The position numbers and the translations under genes were made by a program. Below are positions 53,089 through 62,270 of a DNA stretch of 64,000 nt, piece after piece. This DNA is from Gemmatimonas aurantiaca. GTDB taxonomy: Bacteria > Gemmatimonadota > Gemmatimonadetes > Gemmatimonadales > Gemmatimonadaceae. Each line of letters opens with the position of its first letter. Position 1 is the stretch's first letter. The stretch covers positions 1 to 64,000 of the forward strand of contig NZ_JBBCJO010000014.1 in assembly GCF_037190085.1 (NCBI RefSeq). The letters run 5' to 3'. The notes below the pieces were generated by a model. That model did no database searches. It was not told the DNA's origin and was given only the letters and a program-made list of their open reading frames with translations.

Positions 53089-54234
53089 TTGGTGACCTCC
53101 CACCCTGCCTGCATGCTCCGACGAATCCGCGTGGCTCTCGGACGGCTTCTCGCCGTGGCACTCGGACTCCTGTGCCTTCCGCTGGCATGCCGCGAACGAC
53201 CGGTGCCGCTGATCGGATCCGCGCTGGGGAGCACGTTCAATTCGGCCGTCAGGCTCGCATTGGAAGACGCGACGCAAGGGAACGGGGCGGTCCTGGTGGA
53301 CACGCTCCTGCTGGCGGAGTCGAGCTCGATCGCCGCATCGGCCATCGAACTGGCGAGTACGCTGCTCGGTCATCCCAACATCGTCGCGGTCATCGGTCAC
53401 ACCAACAGCAGCGCGAGTCTGGCGGCGGCCCAGCTCTACAACGATGCGAAGGTGGTGGAACTGGCGCCGACGTCCACCGCACAACTCTATTCGTCGGCCG
53501 GCCCCTTCTCTTTCCGCATGGTGCCGCCCGACCAGCGACAGGGACGCGTGCTCGCGCAAGCCGTGGCACAGGAACGGCCAACGGGCGCGCGCGTCGCCGT
53601 GTTGTATGTCAACGACGACTACGGTCGCAGTCTCCGCTCCGTGGTATCGGCGGCGCTCGATTCGCTCCAGCTCCCGATCGTCGCCGAATTGCCGCATCTC
53701 GACAGTCCCGGGAGAGCCCGCACCGTACTCGGCGATATCGCCTCGGTCATCCAGGCCCGCCCCAATGCCATCGTGTGGCTCGGACGCCCCACCACGCTGC
53801 GCGCGGTACTGCCGGCCATCAGGTCGGCGCTCGGCCCCATTCCGGTGTTGGCGAGCGATGCCACCACCTCGTGGACATTCGGAGGGAACGTCGACGGCGC
53901 GCTCACCGACGTGCGTTACGTCGATTTTGTCGACCTCGACGCGACCCCGGAAGGCCGCGACTTCCGCGAACGGTACCGCGCCAGATTCGGCGGGATACCC
54001 GGTGCCGGCGAGGCGCTCGCCTACGATGCCATGCGGGTACTGATCGAGGCCGTGCGCAGCGGCGCACGTACCGGAGACGAGGTGCGGCGTTTCCTCGATG
54101 ATCTCGGTCGCGGAAGGCCCGCCTTTCAGGGCGTGACCGGACCGATCACGTTCTCGATTCAGGGCGACATGCGCCGGGATCCGATCCTGTTGCGCATCCC
54201 CGCCCCGGAATCCCTCGCCGTCGTCCCCCCGTGA
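53089..54234 (+). CDS. Periplasmic ligand-binding lipoprotein (branched-chain amino acid receptor family)
   Basis: 381 residues. AGGAGG (53077-53082) precedes TTG 53089 by 6 bases and GTG 53092 by 9, and either may start; ATG 53113 would still keep the signal. The lipobox is LCLPLAC. The mature protein is a type-1 periplasmic binding fold (Peripla_BP_6): NSAVRLALEDATQGNGAVLV, IVAVIGHTNSSASLAAAQLYND, RVAVLYVNDDYGRSLRSVV, then AIVWLGRPTTLRAVLPAIR and GAGEALAYDAMRVLIEAVR. No permease or ATPase genes accompany it. It overlaps the hybrid kinase gene by 4 bases (GTGA), so it is probably the kinase's ligand receptor. Confidence 0.87.
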   Translation: MVTSHPACMLRRIRVALGRLLAVALGLLCLPLACRERPVPLIGSALGSTFNSAVRLALEDATQGNGAVLVDTLLLAESSSIAASAIELASTLLGHPNIVAVIGHTNSSASLAAAQLYNDAKVVELAPTSTAQLYSSAGPFSFRMVPPDQRQGRVLAQAVAQERPTGARVAVLYVNDDYGRSLRSVVSAALDSLQLPIVAELPHLDSPGRARTVLGDIASVIQARPNAIVWLGRPTTLRAVLPAIRSALGPIPVLASDATTSWTFGGNVDGALTDVRYVDFVDLDATPEGRDFRERYRARFGGIPGAGEALAYDAMRVLIEAVRSGARTGDEVRRFLDDLGRGRPAFQGVTGPITFSIQGDMRRDPILLRIPAPESLAVVPP

Positions 54235-56267
54235 ACACCGGCATCGCAGATCGCGCGGTCACCGACGCGATGGAACGGGGTGATCGTGCACCGAAACCAC
54301 GTGCTCCGCGCTCGCTGCGCGAGCGCCTCTTTCTCACCGGCGTGGTCATGGCCATCGGCACCGTGATCGCGCTCGCGGCGATGGCGGCCACCGGCGCCCG
54401 TGAACAGGCACGACTGCGCCGCACCACGGCGCACATCATCGAAGAACAGCGTATCGGTGATGCGGTGATTCGCGGGGTGATGCGGCAACTGGCCATCGCC
54501 GGCGATCCGACCAGTCGCGGTTCGCGGGCCCGCCTCGCGATCTTCGATTCGCTGGGCCGCGGTGTCTACGACGACCTGCGTCGATATCTCTTCCGCACGC
54601 TCTCCGCGGCGGAGCGGCTCCAGATCGAGTCCGTGAAGGAAGAGCATCAGCAGATGGAAGTGGCCGCCCGTCGTGTGATGGCCACCGGCGATCAGCAGAC
54701 CGCCGCCGTTGCCGCCGGCAACAACGAGATGGTGTTGCATGCCTTTCAGTTGCTCGACGCGCTCCAGGGATTCGTCGACCTGCGGGAGCAGGCACTGACG
54801 GTGCTGGCGGACACGCAGGGCAGTACGCTGCGGCGTCTCATGATCGGCAGCATCGCCTTCATCGCGACGATGTTCCTGCTGCAACTGTTCCTCGCCATGC
54901 GCTTCGTGCGCAGTCGCGTGACGGAGCCCCTGCATCAATTCACCGAGGCCGTGGCCCGGGTGGGCGCCGGCAATCTCGATGTGCGCATGCCTCCCCCCGC
55001 CGATCGTGAATTTTCATCCACGTTCGCCGCGTTCAACGACATGTCGGCCAGTCTCGCGACCGCACGGGCCGATCTCGAAGCGCGCAATGCCGCGCTCTCG
55101 GTGGCATTGGCCCGGGTGCGCGAAACCCAGGATGAGCTTGTGCAAGCCGAGAAGCTCGGCGCCATCGGCCGTATGACCGCGGGACTGGCGCACGAACTCA
55201 ACAATCCGCTGGCCACGGTGCTGGCCACCAGCGAGTTGCTCGCGGCGCGTCTCACGGAAAACGATCCGCCGGCCATGACGGAACTCTCCGTCGAATTCGT
55301 GGAGCCCATGCGCCGGGAGGCACAGCGCGCCCGCCTGCTGGTCCGGAGTCTGCTGCAATTCGCCCGACGCGCGGACAGTGAGATCACGGCGGTCTCTCTG
55401 CGTGACAGCATCGAAGTCATCCGCGATCTGCGGAAGTTCGCGTTTGCCAACCTGGGTATCACCCTGCGGGTCGATCCGGTACCCGAGGTGCTGGTGATGG
55501 CGGAACGGCAGCAATTGCAGGGGGTTCTGCTCAACGTGATCAACAATGCGCTCGATGCGCTGGCACCGCGTCGTCGCGGACTGGTGCACATCGCGACGCA
55601 TGTCGATGCCGACCATGTCGATGTCGTCATCGAAGACGATGGCCCGGGCCTTCGCGATCCTTCGCGTGTCTTCGAAGCGTTCTACACCACCAAGGGCGTC
55701 GGCGAGGGAACGGGCCTCGGACTGGCATTGGCCGAACGGTTCATGACCGCGTTCGGTGGAACGATCACGGCGGAGAATCGCCCCGAAGGTGGTGCCCGCT
55801 TCACGCTCCGTTTCGTGCGATCCGAAGGACCGGCACCCACGGGTTCACCGGAAGACGAGGTGATGGTTCTGCCTGCCCGTCAGATTCCGATACCCACCAC
55901 CACCCGTCAACGGATCCTCGTGGTGGATGATGAGCCATCCATTCAGCGGGCCCAGGCCCTGCTGTTGCAGCGCCTCGATCTCGACGTCGTCCTGTGTGAC
56001 AATGTCGAATCCGCCCGCGCGGCGATCACGGACCAGGAATTCCACGCCGTTCTCTGCGACGTGAAAATGCCGGGTGAGAGCGGCATCGTGCTCTTCGAAT
56101 GGATCCGCCGGGAAATGCCATCGATGGTACCACATTTTCTCTTCGTCACGGGCGACGTGGCTGCTGTCGAACTCGCCGAGCTCGTCGCGGAATTTCCCGA
56201 TGCGTTCATCTCGAAGCCATTCGACGCGCGGGAATATCTGACCCGGGTGGAACGCGCGCTCAGGTGA
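54231..56267 (+). CDS. Hybrid sensor histidine kinase coupled to a binding protein
   Basis: 678 residues from GTG 54231, overlapping the binding protein gene. TM1 (LFLTGVVMAIGTVIALAAMAA), a ~170-residue helical periplasmic sensor, TM2 (LMIGSIAFIATMFLLQLFLAM), then a HAMP segment (FVRSRVTEPLHQFTEAVARV with GAGNLDVRM). HisKA has His321 in AGLAHELNNPLATVLATSEL. The HATPase shows NVINNALDAL, EDDGPGLRDP and GEGTGLGLALAE. The C-terminal receiver has Asp610 in AVLCDVKMPGESG. No separate DNA-binding regulator is adjacent, so output is unclear. Confidence 0.92.
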   Translation: MNTGIADRAVTDAMERGDRAPKPRAPRSLRERLFLTGVVMAIGTVIALAAMAATGAREQARLRRTTAHIIEEQRIGDAVIRGVMRQLAIAGDPTSRGSRARLAIFDSLGRGVYDDLRRYLFRTLSAAERLQIESVKEEHQQMEVAARRVMATGDQQTAAVAAGNNEMVLHAFQLLDALQGFVDLREQALTVLADTQGSTLRRLMIGSIAFIATMFLLQLFLAMRFVRSRVTEPLHQFTEAVARVGAGNLDVRMPPPADREFSSTFAAFNDMSASLATARADLEARNAALSVALARVRETQDELVQAEKLGAIGRMTAGLAHELNNPLATVLATSELLAARLTENDPPAMTELSVEFVEPMRREAQRARLLVRSLLQFARRADSEITAVSLRDSIEVIRDLRKFAFANLGITLRVDPVPEVLVMAERQQLQGVLLNVINNALDALAPRRRGLVHIATHVDADHVDVVIEDDGPGLRDPSRVFEAFYTTKGVGEGTGLGLALAERFMTAFGGTITAENRPEGGARFTLRFVRSEGPAPTGSPEDEVMVLPARQIPIPTTTRQRILVVDDEPSIQRAQALLLQRLDLDVVLCDNVESARAAITDQEFHAVLCDVKMPGESGIVLFEWIRREMPSMVPHFLFVTGDVAAVELAELVAEFPDAFISKPFDAREYLTRVERALR

Positions 56268-56270
56268 GCG
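56257..56270. other. Small hairpin containing both stop codons of convergent genes
   Basis: CGCTC (56257-56261) / GAGCG (56266-56270) with a 4-base loop. The TGA of the plus-strand kinase (56265-56267) and the TGA of the minus-strand oxidoreductase (complement of 56260-56262) both lie in it. Five base pairs only, so chance cannot be excluded. Confidence 0.35.
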
Positions 56271-57501
56271 GAGACCGGAGGTGGGTACCGATGCGGAACA
56301 GTGCCGCATCCGGATCGGGCGTCCCATTGATTGCCGCACTCACCACCTGCGCCGCCACGACACTGAAGGTGATGCCGTTACCGCCGAACCCGGCCACCAC
56401 CCAGGCGCGGGAATGTCCCGGCAGCCGATCGATCAAGGGCAACCCCGACGTCGACTCCCCGAACGCTCCACCCCAGGCGTGTGTGACCTGCACGGACCTG
56501 TCCGGCAGTATGGCGCCAACATCCCGGGCGAGCAGCCGCGCCTTGCGTGGCAGACGCCGCCGATCGGTATGGGCCGATCCCGATCGTTCGTCCCGACCGC
56601 CCGCCAGCAACCGTCCATCCGGCAGTGCCCGCAGATACAGATAGGGTGTCGCCGCTTCCCACACGATCGTGTGACGCAACCACGCCGGCACGGGCCTTGT
56701 GGGGCGTGCCGCGATGGCCCACGTGCTGAGAATGTGATGCGTGCTTCGGGGTACGATGGTCGGCACTTCATACCCACTGCAGAAGACCACGTGATTGGCG
56801 ACCAGTACACGACCTTCCGAGGCCACCAGCATCACGCCGTCGCGCGCGCGCTGCACATCGACGATGTCGGCATCATGGAAGAGCCGAGCGCCGGCCCGGA
56901 TGGATCGGCGAAGCAATCCGGCAGTGAGCCTGACCGGGTGCGCCACGGCCGCCCCGGCGCTGAGAATGGCTCCCGTGCGTTCGATGCCGTAGTGCTCCCG
57001 CAAGGTACGTCCATCCAGGTAGTGCGCGGAAAGCCCCGCACGCTGCCGGCTCTCCACCTCGTACTGCAATGCCCGTCGGCCATAACGCGAACCCGCGAGA
57101 TAGAGGCTCTCGCACGACGTGAACTGACAGCGCAGATGGTCGGCCCTGACGATATCGCCCAGATCCGCCACCGCCCGCGCCGATCGTTGCCACGCCCGCT
57201 TCGCCCGTGACCAGCCGATCTGTCGTGCGAGCCGATACAGCGGCACGTCGAGTTCGTATTGCAGCAATGCCGTGGAGGCGAGCGTACTGCCCGCGACGGG
57301 CCGTCGTCGATCGACGATGACGACGTCACGCCCGGACAGCCGAAGAGCGCGGGCGACCAGTGCACCACTGATCCCCGCGCCCACCACGACCACATCGGCC
57401 ACCACGGTGGATGGCAGCGGCCGACTCGGCACCGTTGTGCCGGAATCACCGGCCCATACGGTCTCACCCCGTCGCAATCGTCGACGGGGCGACCATGTCA
57501 T
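56260..57501 (-). CDS. FAD-dependent oxidoreductase (DAO/glycine oxidase-like)
   Basis: 413 residues. A dinucleotide-binding motif near residue 38 (VVVVGAGISGALVARALRLSG, shown split: VVVVGAGISGA then LVARALRL) is followed by VIVDRRRPVAGSTLASTAL, the DAO-family GxS/T loop. LVANHVVFCSGYEV is the second FAD contact, and VVAGFGGNGITFSVVAAQVV near the end is the conserved C-terminal GxGGxG. Likely a deaminating oxidase of amines or amino acids in the cytosol. No Rieske domain follows. ATGA overlap with the CsbD-like gene, which lies downstream in... the higher-coordinate, upstream position on this strand. Confidence 0.87.
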   Translation of the reverse strand: MTWSPRRRLRRGETVWAGDSGTTVPSRPLPSTVVADVVVVGAGISGALVARALRLSGRDVVIVDRRRPVAGSTLASTALLQYELDVPLYRLARQIGWSRAKRAWQRSARAVADLGDIVRADHLRCQFTSCESLYLAGSRYGRRALQYEVESRQRAGLSAHYLDGRTLREHYGIERTGAILSAGAAVAHPVRLTAGLLRRSIRAGARLFHDADIVDVQRARDGVMLVASEGRVLVANHVVFCSGYEVPTIVPRSTHHILSTWAIAARPTRPVPAWLRHTIVWEAATPYLYLRALPDGRLLAGGRDERSGSAHTDRRRLPRKARLLARDVGAILPDRSVQVTHAWGGAFGESTSGLPLIDRLPGHSRAWVVAGFGGNGITFSVVAAQVVSAAINGTPDPDAALFRIGTHLRSPLT

Positions 57502-57746
57502 CGCATGCCGGTGTTGGACGGTGGCACGGCATCCGCCCGCTCGTCCCGGGCCAGTTGTTCACGATACCGGGCGAGTTCCTGTTCCACCTTGTCCTTGGAC
57601 TCACCGTACCGCTGCTGGATCAGCCCCGAGAGCTGCTCCCACTTGCCTTCGAGCTGGTCGAGCTCGTCGTCCGTGAGTTTGCCCCACTGTTCCTTCAGCT
57701 TGCCTTTGACCTGGGTCCAGGCGCCCTTTACGCGATCGGTATTCAT
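57498..57746 (-). CDS. CsbD-like stress protein
   Basis: 82 residues. The N-terminal ~60 residues (DRVKGAWTQVKGKLKEQWGKL, shown here as RVKGAWTQVKGKLKEQWG and LTDDELDQLEGKWEQLSG) are the CsbD pattern of short amphipathic helices found in general-stress proteins. A polar tail (EQELARYREQLARDERA) is extra. GGAG 6 bases before ATG 57746. First gene of a two-gene unit with the FAD oxidoreductase (4-base overlap). Function of the family is unknown; expression is usually stress-induced. Confidence 0.85.
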   Translation of the reverse strand: MNTDRVKGAWTQVKGKLKEQWGKLTDDELDQLEGKWEQLSGLIQQRYGESKDKVEQELARYREQLARDERADAVPPSNTGMR

Positions 57747-58088
57747 GAAGAACTCCGAGGTGTCGAGAATGAAAGTCGCAGCGCGACTTCAGGGCCGCAG
57801 CTCATATAGCCGAGGCTCTCGAAGGATCGTTCCCGCCACGGTTCGACACAGTTGCCCGCCCGACGCATCTTTCTCCCCTCCCTTCCGCCGAAGCCCGCCT
57901 CTCTCTTTTGGCCGATGCCGGCCGCCGAAAACGTTCCGAACCCAGTCTGCGATCTACCCCTTTTGGATAATGCCGGTGGCCCGGATCACTGATGACCTTA
58001 CGCCACGTTCCTCGTGGATCAGCCCGTGCGGTCATGATGCCGACAGTCAGGAAGGTGATGACCGTGACATTGGCAGTTCTCCTCGTTC
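57747..58088. other. Intergenic region between csbD-like and SRPBCC-like genes
   Basis: A 342-base divergent gap. A perfect hairpin AAGTCGC (57773-57779) / GCGACTT (57783-57789), 3-base loop, falls in the leader of the CsbD-like gene. The rest (57800-58080) contains T/C-rich runs near 57868-57880 and 57899-57907 but no recognisable RNA gene, repeat or clear promoter pair. Confidence 0.45.
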
Positions 58089-58550
58089 GTGTTCGCGCCC
58101 GTGCCTTCAGTTCGCCGATACGCCCGCTCGTTTGTGGTGCGCTGCTCCGCGCACCAGGCCTACGCACACTGGCGCGACCATGTCACTCTGGCCGCCGATT
58201 TCCCCCATGGCGTTCACGCCATGACGCACGGTGCGCGCACACGATGGCGGGCCACCTGGAATGACCAGACCTGCATGTGGGAAACCGTCTGCACGGCCGA
58301 CGTGCCCGGCCGCTTGCTGACCTGGACCACCGCCACATCGGAATGTGCGCGCCATAGCTGGGATTTCTGGTTCGCCGAGCGGGCCGACGGTTGGGGTACG
58401 GATATCCAGCTGGTGGTCGTGCTGGAATCGGCGGACGCGGACGACGATGCTCCGTCCGTATTTTCCGATCCGCTGCTCGATCCCGATCCGGATCAGACGC
58501 TCGATCAGTTGATCCTTCTCTGGCAGGCTCGGCTCGCGCACGCGTCCTGA
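58089..58550 (+). CDS. SRPBCC (START/Bet v1-like) family protein
   Basis: 153 residues from GTG 58089 (GTG 58104 also fits). The sequence RSFVVRCSAHQAYAHWRDHVTLAADFP is the usual SRPBCC start ('v.i..p.e.vy..w.d...l..fp'), followed by WNDQTCMWETVCTADVPGRLLTW and a strand ending GTDIQLVVVLE. It should form a hydrophobic cavity for lipid or cofactor binding. A long acidic stretch (SADADDDAPSVFSDPLLDPD) separates it from the C-terminal helix. Often near stress genes such as csbD. Confidence 0.75.
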   Translation: MFAPVPSVRRYARSFVVRCSAHQAYAHWRDHVTLAADFPHGVHAMTHGARTRWRATWNDQTCMWETVCTADVPGRLLTWTTATSECARHSWDFWFAERADGWGTDIQLVVVLESADADDDAPSVFSDPLLDPDPDQTLDQLILLWQARLAHAS

Positions 58551-58571
58551 CTTCCTTCCCGTTCTGCGATC

Positions 58572-61500
58572 ATGGCCGTTCCGCCCCGCGGCGCTCAGAA
58601 ATCTTTCAGCAACCCGTTCGACCGGCTCACCACGCGCTCTCTGACCTGGGGCGCGATCGTCGCGGCCGCCGTGCTGGCGGTCAATGTGCCGCTGACCTAT
58701 CGCAACACCCGGCAAATCGAGGAGAACGCCGCATGGCTCGCCCACAGCCATGAGGTCGTCAACGAACTGGCCAGTCTGCTCATCCTCGTGAAAGATGCGG
58801 AAACGGGGGTTCGGGGTTTCATGATCACCGGGGATGCACAGGATACCGTGCCCATCGCCGAGGTGCGCAAAGCGATCGGCCAGCGGGTATCGGCCCTCGA
58901 CACGCTCCTGGTCGACAATACGCAGCAGGCGGAGCGTCTGGCGCGGATCGACGAGGTCGCATTGCTGCGCATGGAAGCGCTGGAACAACTGCAGACGATT
59001 GCACGGGTGCATGGCCGGGACTCGGCACGGCAGGTGATGATCGATGCACGAACCAACCGGATCGGCGACTCCCTCCGTCGTCTCGTGGATGAGATGACCG
59101 AGTCGGAGCAGCACCTGCTCGCGACGCGCGCGGGACAGGCCGGTCGCACGTATCAGCAGGCGGCGCGCAGCGGCGTGTTTGCCGGCCTGGCGGCACTGGT
59201 GGCGTTCATGGGCTTCGTCATCGTGTTACGCCGTGAACTCGCGGCCCGTGCGCAGGCGGCCTCTCTGCTGGCGGAGGAGCGGGAGCGTCTCGATACCACG
59301 CTGCGCAGCATCGGGGATGCCGTCATCACCACCGACCCCGGCGGCCGCATCTCCGCCATGAATGCGATCGCCGAACAACTCACCGGTCTGCCGTCGATGG
59401 TCGCCGTGGGCAAGCCGCTCGAGGAGGTGTACCGCATTCCGTTCGACCCGTCGGTCAGTCACGAGGAACATCCGGTCCGGGCGGTGCTCGCGGGCCGGCG
59501 TTCCCGTTCCGAGTTGCACTCGCTCACTCTGCGCTCACACGACGGCACGGCGCGACCGATCGATCAGACGGCGGCCGCCATCGTCACGGCGTCCGGTCAA
59601 CGACTGGGGGGCGTGCTCGTCTTTCGCGATGTTTCCGAACAACAGGCCGCCCAGCAGCGCATCCGGGCCGGTCAGCAACGCCTGCAACTCGCCCTCCGTT
59701 CGGCGCGACTGGTTTCATTCGACATCGCGTTCGACGGAGGCCTCCTCACACTGTCCGAGAACGTGGCGGACGTGCTGGCGCTGTCCCCCGGACACACGCT
59801 GCGTACGCTCGACGATGCCCTGGCCATCGTGCATGCCGACGACCTCCCCGAGGTGATCGCGGCACTCAAGAGCGTGGAGCAGCCGGGCGATTCCTTTCAG
59901 GTGTCCTGTCGAATCCACCGTGAAGCGCGCGGCGACATCGGCTGGGTCGAGGTGCGCGGCGAAGTCCAGCTCACCCGCGACGGAAAGCGGCTGATCACCG
60001 GTCTCGTGCTCGACGTGACGGAGCGGGTCGCCGCCGAGCGGTCGCTGCGTGAAAGTGAAGCGCGGTTCCGCAGTATGGCCGACAGCGCGCCCGTGATGAT
60101 CTGGATGACCGCCAGCGACGGCCGCTTCACCTATCTCAATCAACGCTGGTATGAATTCACCGGAGATTCCGCCGACGACGCGACTGCACTGGAGGCGCCC
60201 TTCGCCCGCATCCATCCCGACGATCGGATGGAGCAGCTCCGGCAGTTCGTCGAGGCGCTGGATACCCACCGCACGTTCCGGCAGGAGATGCGCCTGCGTC
60301 GGCACGACGGCGCGTATCGCTGGGTGATCAATTCGGCCACGCCCCGTTTCGGAGAACATGGCGAATGGCGTGGATTCATCGGATCGATCATCGATATCGA
60401 GGACCGCAAGCTGCTGGAGAACGAACTGCGGATGTTGGCCGCCGACCTCTCGCAGGCCGATCAGCGCAAGGACGAATTCCTCGCCACTCTCGCACACGAA
60501 CTGCGCAATCCATTGGCGCCGCTGCGCAACGGCGTGGAAATCCTCCGGCTCGCCACCCCCACGCCCGAAGTCCTGGAACGCACGCGCGGCATGATGGAGC
60601 GTCAACTGGGTCAGCTCGTGCGCCTGGTCGACGATCTGCTCGATGTCTCCCGCATCACCAGTGGCAAACTCGAGCTGCGCCATGACCTGCTCACGTTGCA
60701 GGTCAAGCTGACCAATGCCTCCGAAGCCAGCAATCCGCTGCTGGCCTCGCGGGCACAGCGTCTGCACATCTCCGCGCCCGATGAGCCGGTGATCGTGGAA
60801 GGGGACGCCGCGCGCCTCTCGCAGATCTTCGCCAACCTTCTCGACAACGCCTCGAAGTACAGTCCACGCGACAGCGATATTCACGCCACGATCACCACCA
60901 CCGACACCACGGCGATCGTGACCATCCGGGATGAAGGACAGGGAATTCCGCCCCATTTGCTGCACAAGGTGTTCGATCTGTTCGCGCAGGTCGACCGTAC
61001 CCTCGAACGCACCACCGGTGGACTGGGGATCGGCCTGACCCTGGTCAAACGTCTGGTGGAAATGCACGGAGGGACCATCACGGCCGAGAGTGCCGGCGAG
61101 GGTCAGGGCAGCACATTCACCGTGACCCTGCCTCTCGCACATGCGGCGGCGGGTTCTCCGCATCGCCGGACCCAGGGCGCGATACGTCCGCAGGGCGAGG
61201 GTCTCTCCATCATCATCTGTGACGACAATGTGGACGCCTCACTCACGCTGGAGACCATCCTGCGGGCGGGCGGGCATCAGGTCGAAACGGTGCACGACGG
61301 CCTGAAAGCCCTGGAGCGTGCCGGTACACAGCCCCCGGCGGTGATGATCATCGATCTCGGCATGCCCGGACTGAATGGCTTCGAGACAGCCGAACGGATT
61401 CGTCAGCTCCCCAATGGAGACCGCATCGTGCTCATTGCACTGACTGGCTGGGGCAACGACGACTACCGGCAGCGCGCCCGCGCCGCCGGTTTCGATCATC

Positions 61501-61592
61501 ATCTCGTCAAGCCAGCCGATCCGACGGTACTGGGCGATCTGCTGGCGCGCATCAGTCGCCAGCGGCGGGCGTCAGAACACACTGCCAGATGA
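58572..61592 (+). CDS. CHASE3-PAS hybrid sensor histidine kinase
   Basis: 1006 residues. TM1 (SLTWGAIVAAAVLAVNVPLTY), a CHASE3 sensor (~50-185, VKDAETGVRGFMITGD), and TM2 (~192-215). Three PAS/PAC units follow: ~235-365 (TTLRSIGDAVITTDPGGRIS), ~370-490, and ~495-620 (MADSAPVMIWMTASDGRFTYL split). HisKA has His642 in LAHELRNPLAPLRNGVEIL. HATPase shows NLLDNASKYS and GLGIGLTLVKRLVEMHGG. The receiver has Asp928 in MIIDLGMPGLNGFE. CHASE3 senses an unknown periplasmic cue. Its end overlaps the convergent small gene by 41 bases. Confidence 0.93.
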   Translation: MAVPPRGAQKSFSNPFDRLTTRSLTWGAIVAAAVLAVNVPLTYRNTRQIEENAAWLAHSHEVVNELASLLILVKDAETGVRGFMITGDAQDTVPIAEVRKAIGQRVSALDTLLVDNTQQAERLARIDEVALLRMEALEQLQTIARVHGRDSARQVMIDARTNRIGDSLRRLVDEMTESEQHLLATRAGQAGRTYQQAARSGVFAGLAALVAFMGFVIVLRRELAARAQAASLLAEERERLDTTLRSIGDAVITTDPGGRISAMNAIAEQLTGLPSMVAVGKPLEEVYRIPFDPSVSHEEHPVRAVLAGRRSRSELHSLTLRSHDGTARPIDQTAAAIVTASGQRLGGVLVFRDVSEQQAAQQRIRAGQQRLQLALRSARLVSFDIAFDGGLLTLSENVADVLALSPGHTLRTLDDALAIVHADDLPEVIAALKSVEQPGDSFQVSCRIHREARGDIGWVEVRGEVQLTRDGKRLITGLVLDVTERVAAERSLRESEARFRSMADSAPVMIWMTASDGRFTYLNQRWYEFTGDSADDATALEAPFARIHPDDRMEQLRQFVEALDTHRTFRQEMRLRRHDGAYRWVINSATPRFGEHGEWRGFIGSIIDIEDRKLLENELRMLAADLSQADQRKDEFLATLAHELRNPLAPLRNGVEILRLATPTPEVLERTRGMMERQLGQLVRLVDDLLDVSRITSGKLELRHDLLTLQVKLTNASEASNPLLASRAQRLHISAPDEPVIVEGDAARLSQIFANLLDNASKYSPRDSDIHATITTTDTTAIVTIRDEGQGIPPHLLHKVFDLFAQVDRTLERTTGGLGIGLTLVKRLVEMHGGTITAESAGEGQGSTFTVTLPLAHAAAGSPHRRTQGAIRPQGEGLSIIICDDNVDASLTLETILRAGGHQVETVHDGLKALERAGTQPPAVMIIDLGMPGLNGFETAERIRQLPNGDRIVLIALTGWGNDDYRQRARAAGFDHHLVKPADPTVLGDLLARISRQRRASEHTAR

Positions 61593-62247
61593 ACCCGTCG
61601 GTCCCGCACGGCTGCCACCACCGCATACCCCATCCCAACTCCCGCACCTGCGCATCGGCATATCGCTGCCAGCGACTTCGGCGGGCACGAAGACGCGGTG
61701 ATCGTCCATCGGCGAGGAAGCCGGCCTCCATCGTGATCGACAGTGTCAGCCCCTCGGGCCCGTTGGCCGGAGAGCGTTCCCGCTCGACACGGATCCCGAA
61801 CACCACCGACCCATTCTCCCCCCGGATCTGCATATGGTGAAGCGCGGCCAAGCCGAGCATGGTGAGCGCCGCGATCTCCTGTTCCGAAAGATTCAGCGCC
61901 GATGCATGTTCCACTCCGGAGACATGACCGGTCGAGCCACGGGGCAGAATCGTCATGACGAGTCGTTGCAGCTGTTCCAGCCACCAGCCGGCAGGAGCTG
62001 AACGGTTCGCACCCATCTCTGAACGACCATCCCCGCCCCGAACGACCTCCAGCAGGCGCATGGCGGCGCGGATCTGCTCGGCAAGTGATTTCAGGACCAT
62101 CTTCTGTTTTTCCGCGGCGGCGGAATCCCGTCCATCACCCAATTCCGCACGCAGGGCCAGCGCGCCGGCGATACTTCCCAGATCGTGCGTCACGGCCCTG
62201 ACGATGTCCCGCTGCAACTGCGCAGTTTCCACGGTATCCAACGGCAT
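61552..62247 (-). CDS. Degenerate histidine kinase or ChpT-like phosphotransferase
   Basis: 231 residues. The N-terminus RDIVRAVTHDLGSIAGALALRAEL resembles a DHp helix with His in T-H-D-L, as in ChpT-type phosphotransferases ('CHDLvsPvgAi'). A second helix follows (KQKMVLKSLAEQIRAAMRLLEVV). The C-terminal half is HATPase-like in length but lacks N-, G1- and G2-box motifs, so ATP binding is unlikely. GGAGAGG precedes ATG 62247. Divergent from the NarL-type regulator by 23 bases. Probable phosphorelay partner for it; this is an inference. Confidence 0.6.
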   Translation of the reverse strand: MPLDTVETAQLQRDIVRAVTHDLGSIAGALALRAELGDGRDSAAAEKQKMVLKSLAEQIRAAMRLLEVVRGGDGRSEMGANRSAPAGWWLEQLQRLVMTILPRGSTGHVSGVEHASALNLSEQEIAALTMLGLAALHHMQIRGENGSVVFGIRVERERSPANGPEGLTLSITMEAGFLADGRSPRLRARRSRWQRYADAQVRELGWGMRWWQPCGTDGFIWQCVLTPAAGD

Positions 62248-62251
62248 CCCC

Positions 62252-62261
62252 TCTCCGGAGA
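62252..62261. promoter_or_regulatory. Palindrome serving as ribosome binding site for two divergent genes
   Basis: TCTCCGGAGA at 62252-62261 provides GGAG 10 bases before ATG 62271 on the plus strand and GGAG 5 bases before ATG 62247 on the minus strand. With only 23 bases between the two starts, each promoter must lie inside the opposite gene. Confidence 0.6.
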
Positions 62262-62270
62262 ACTCGCTTC

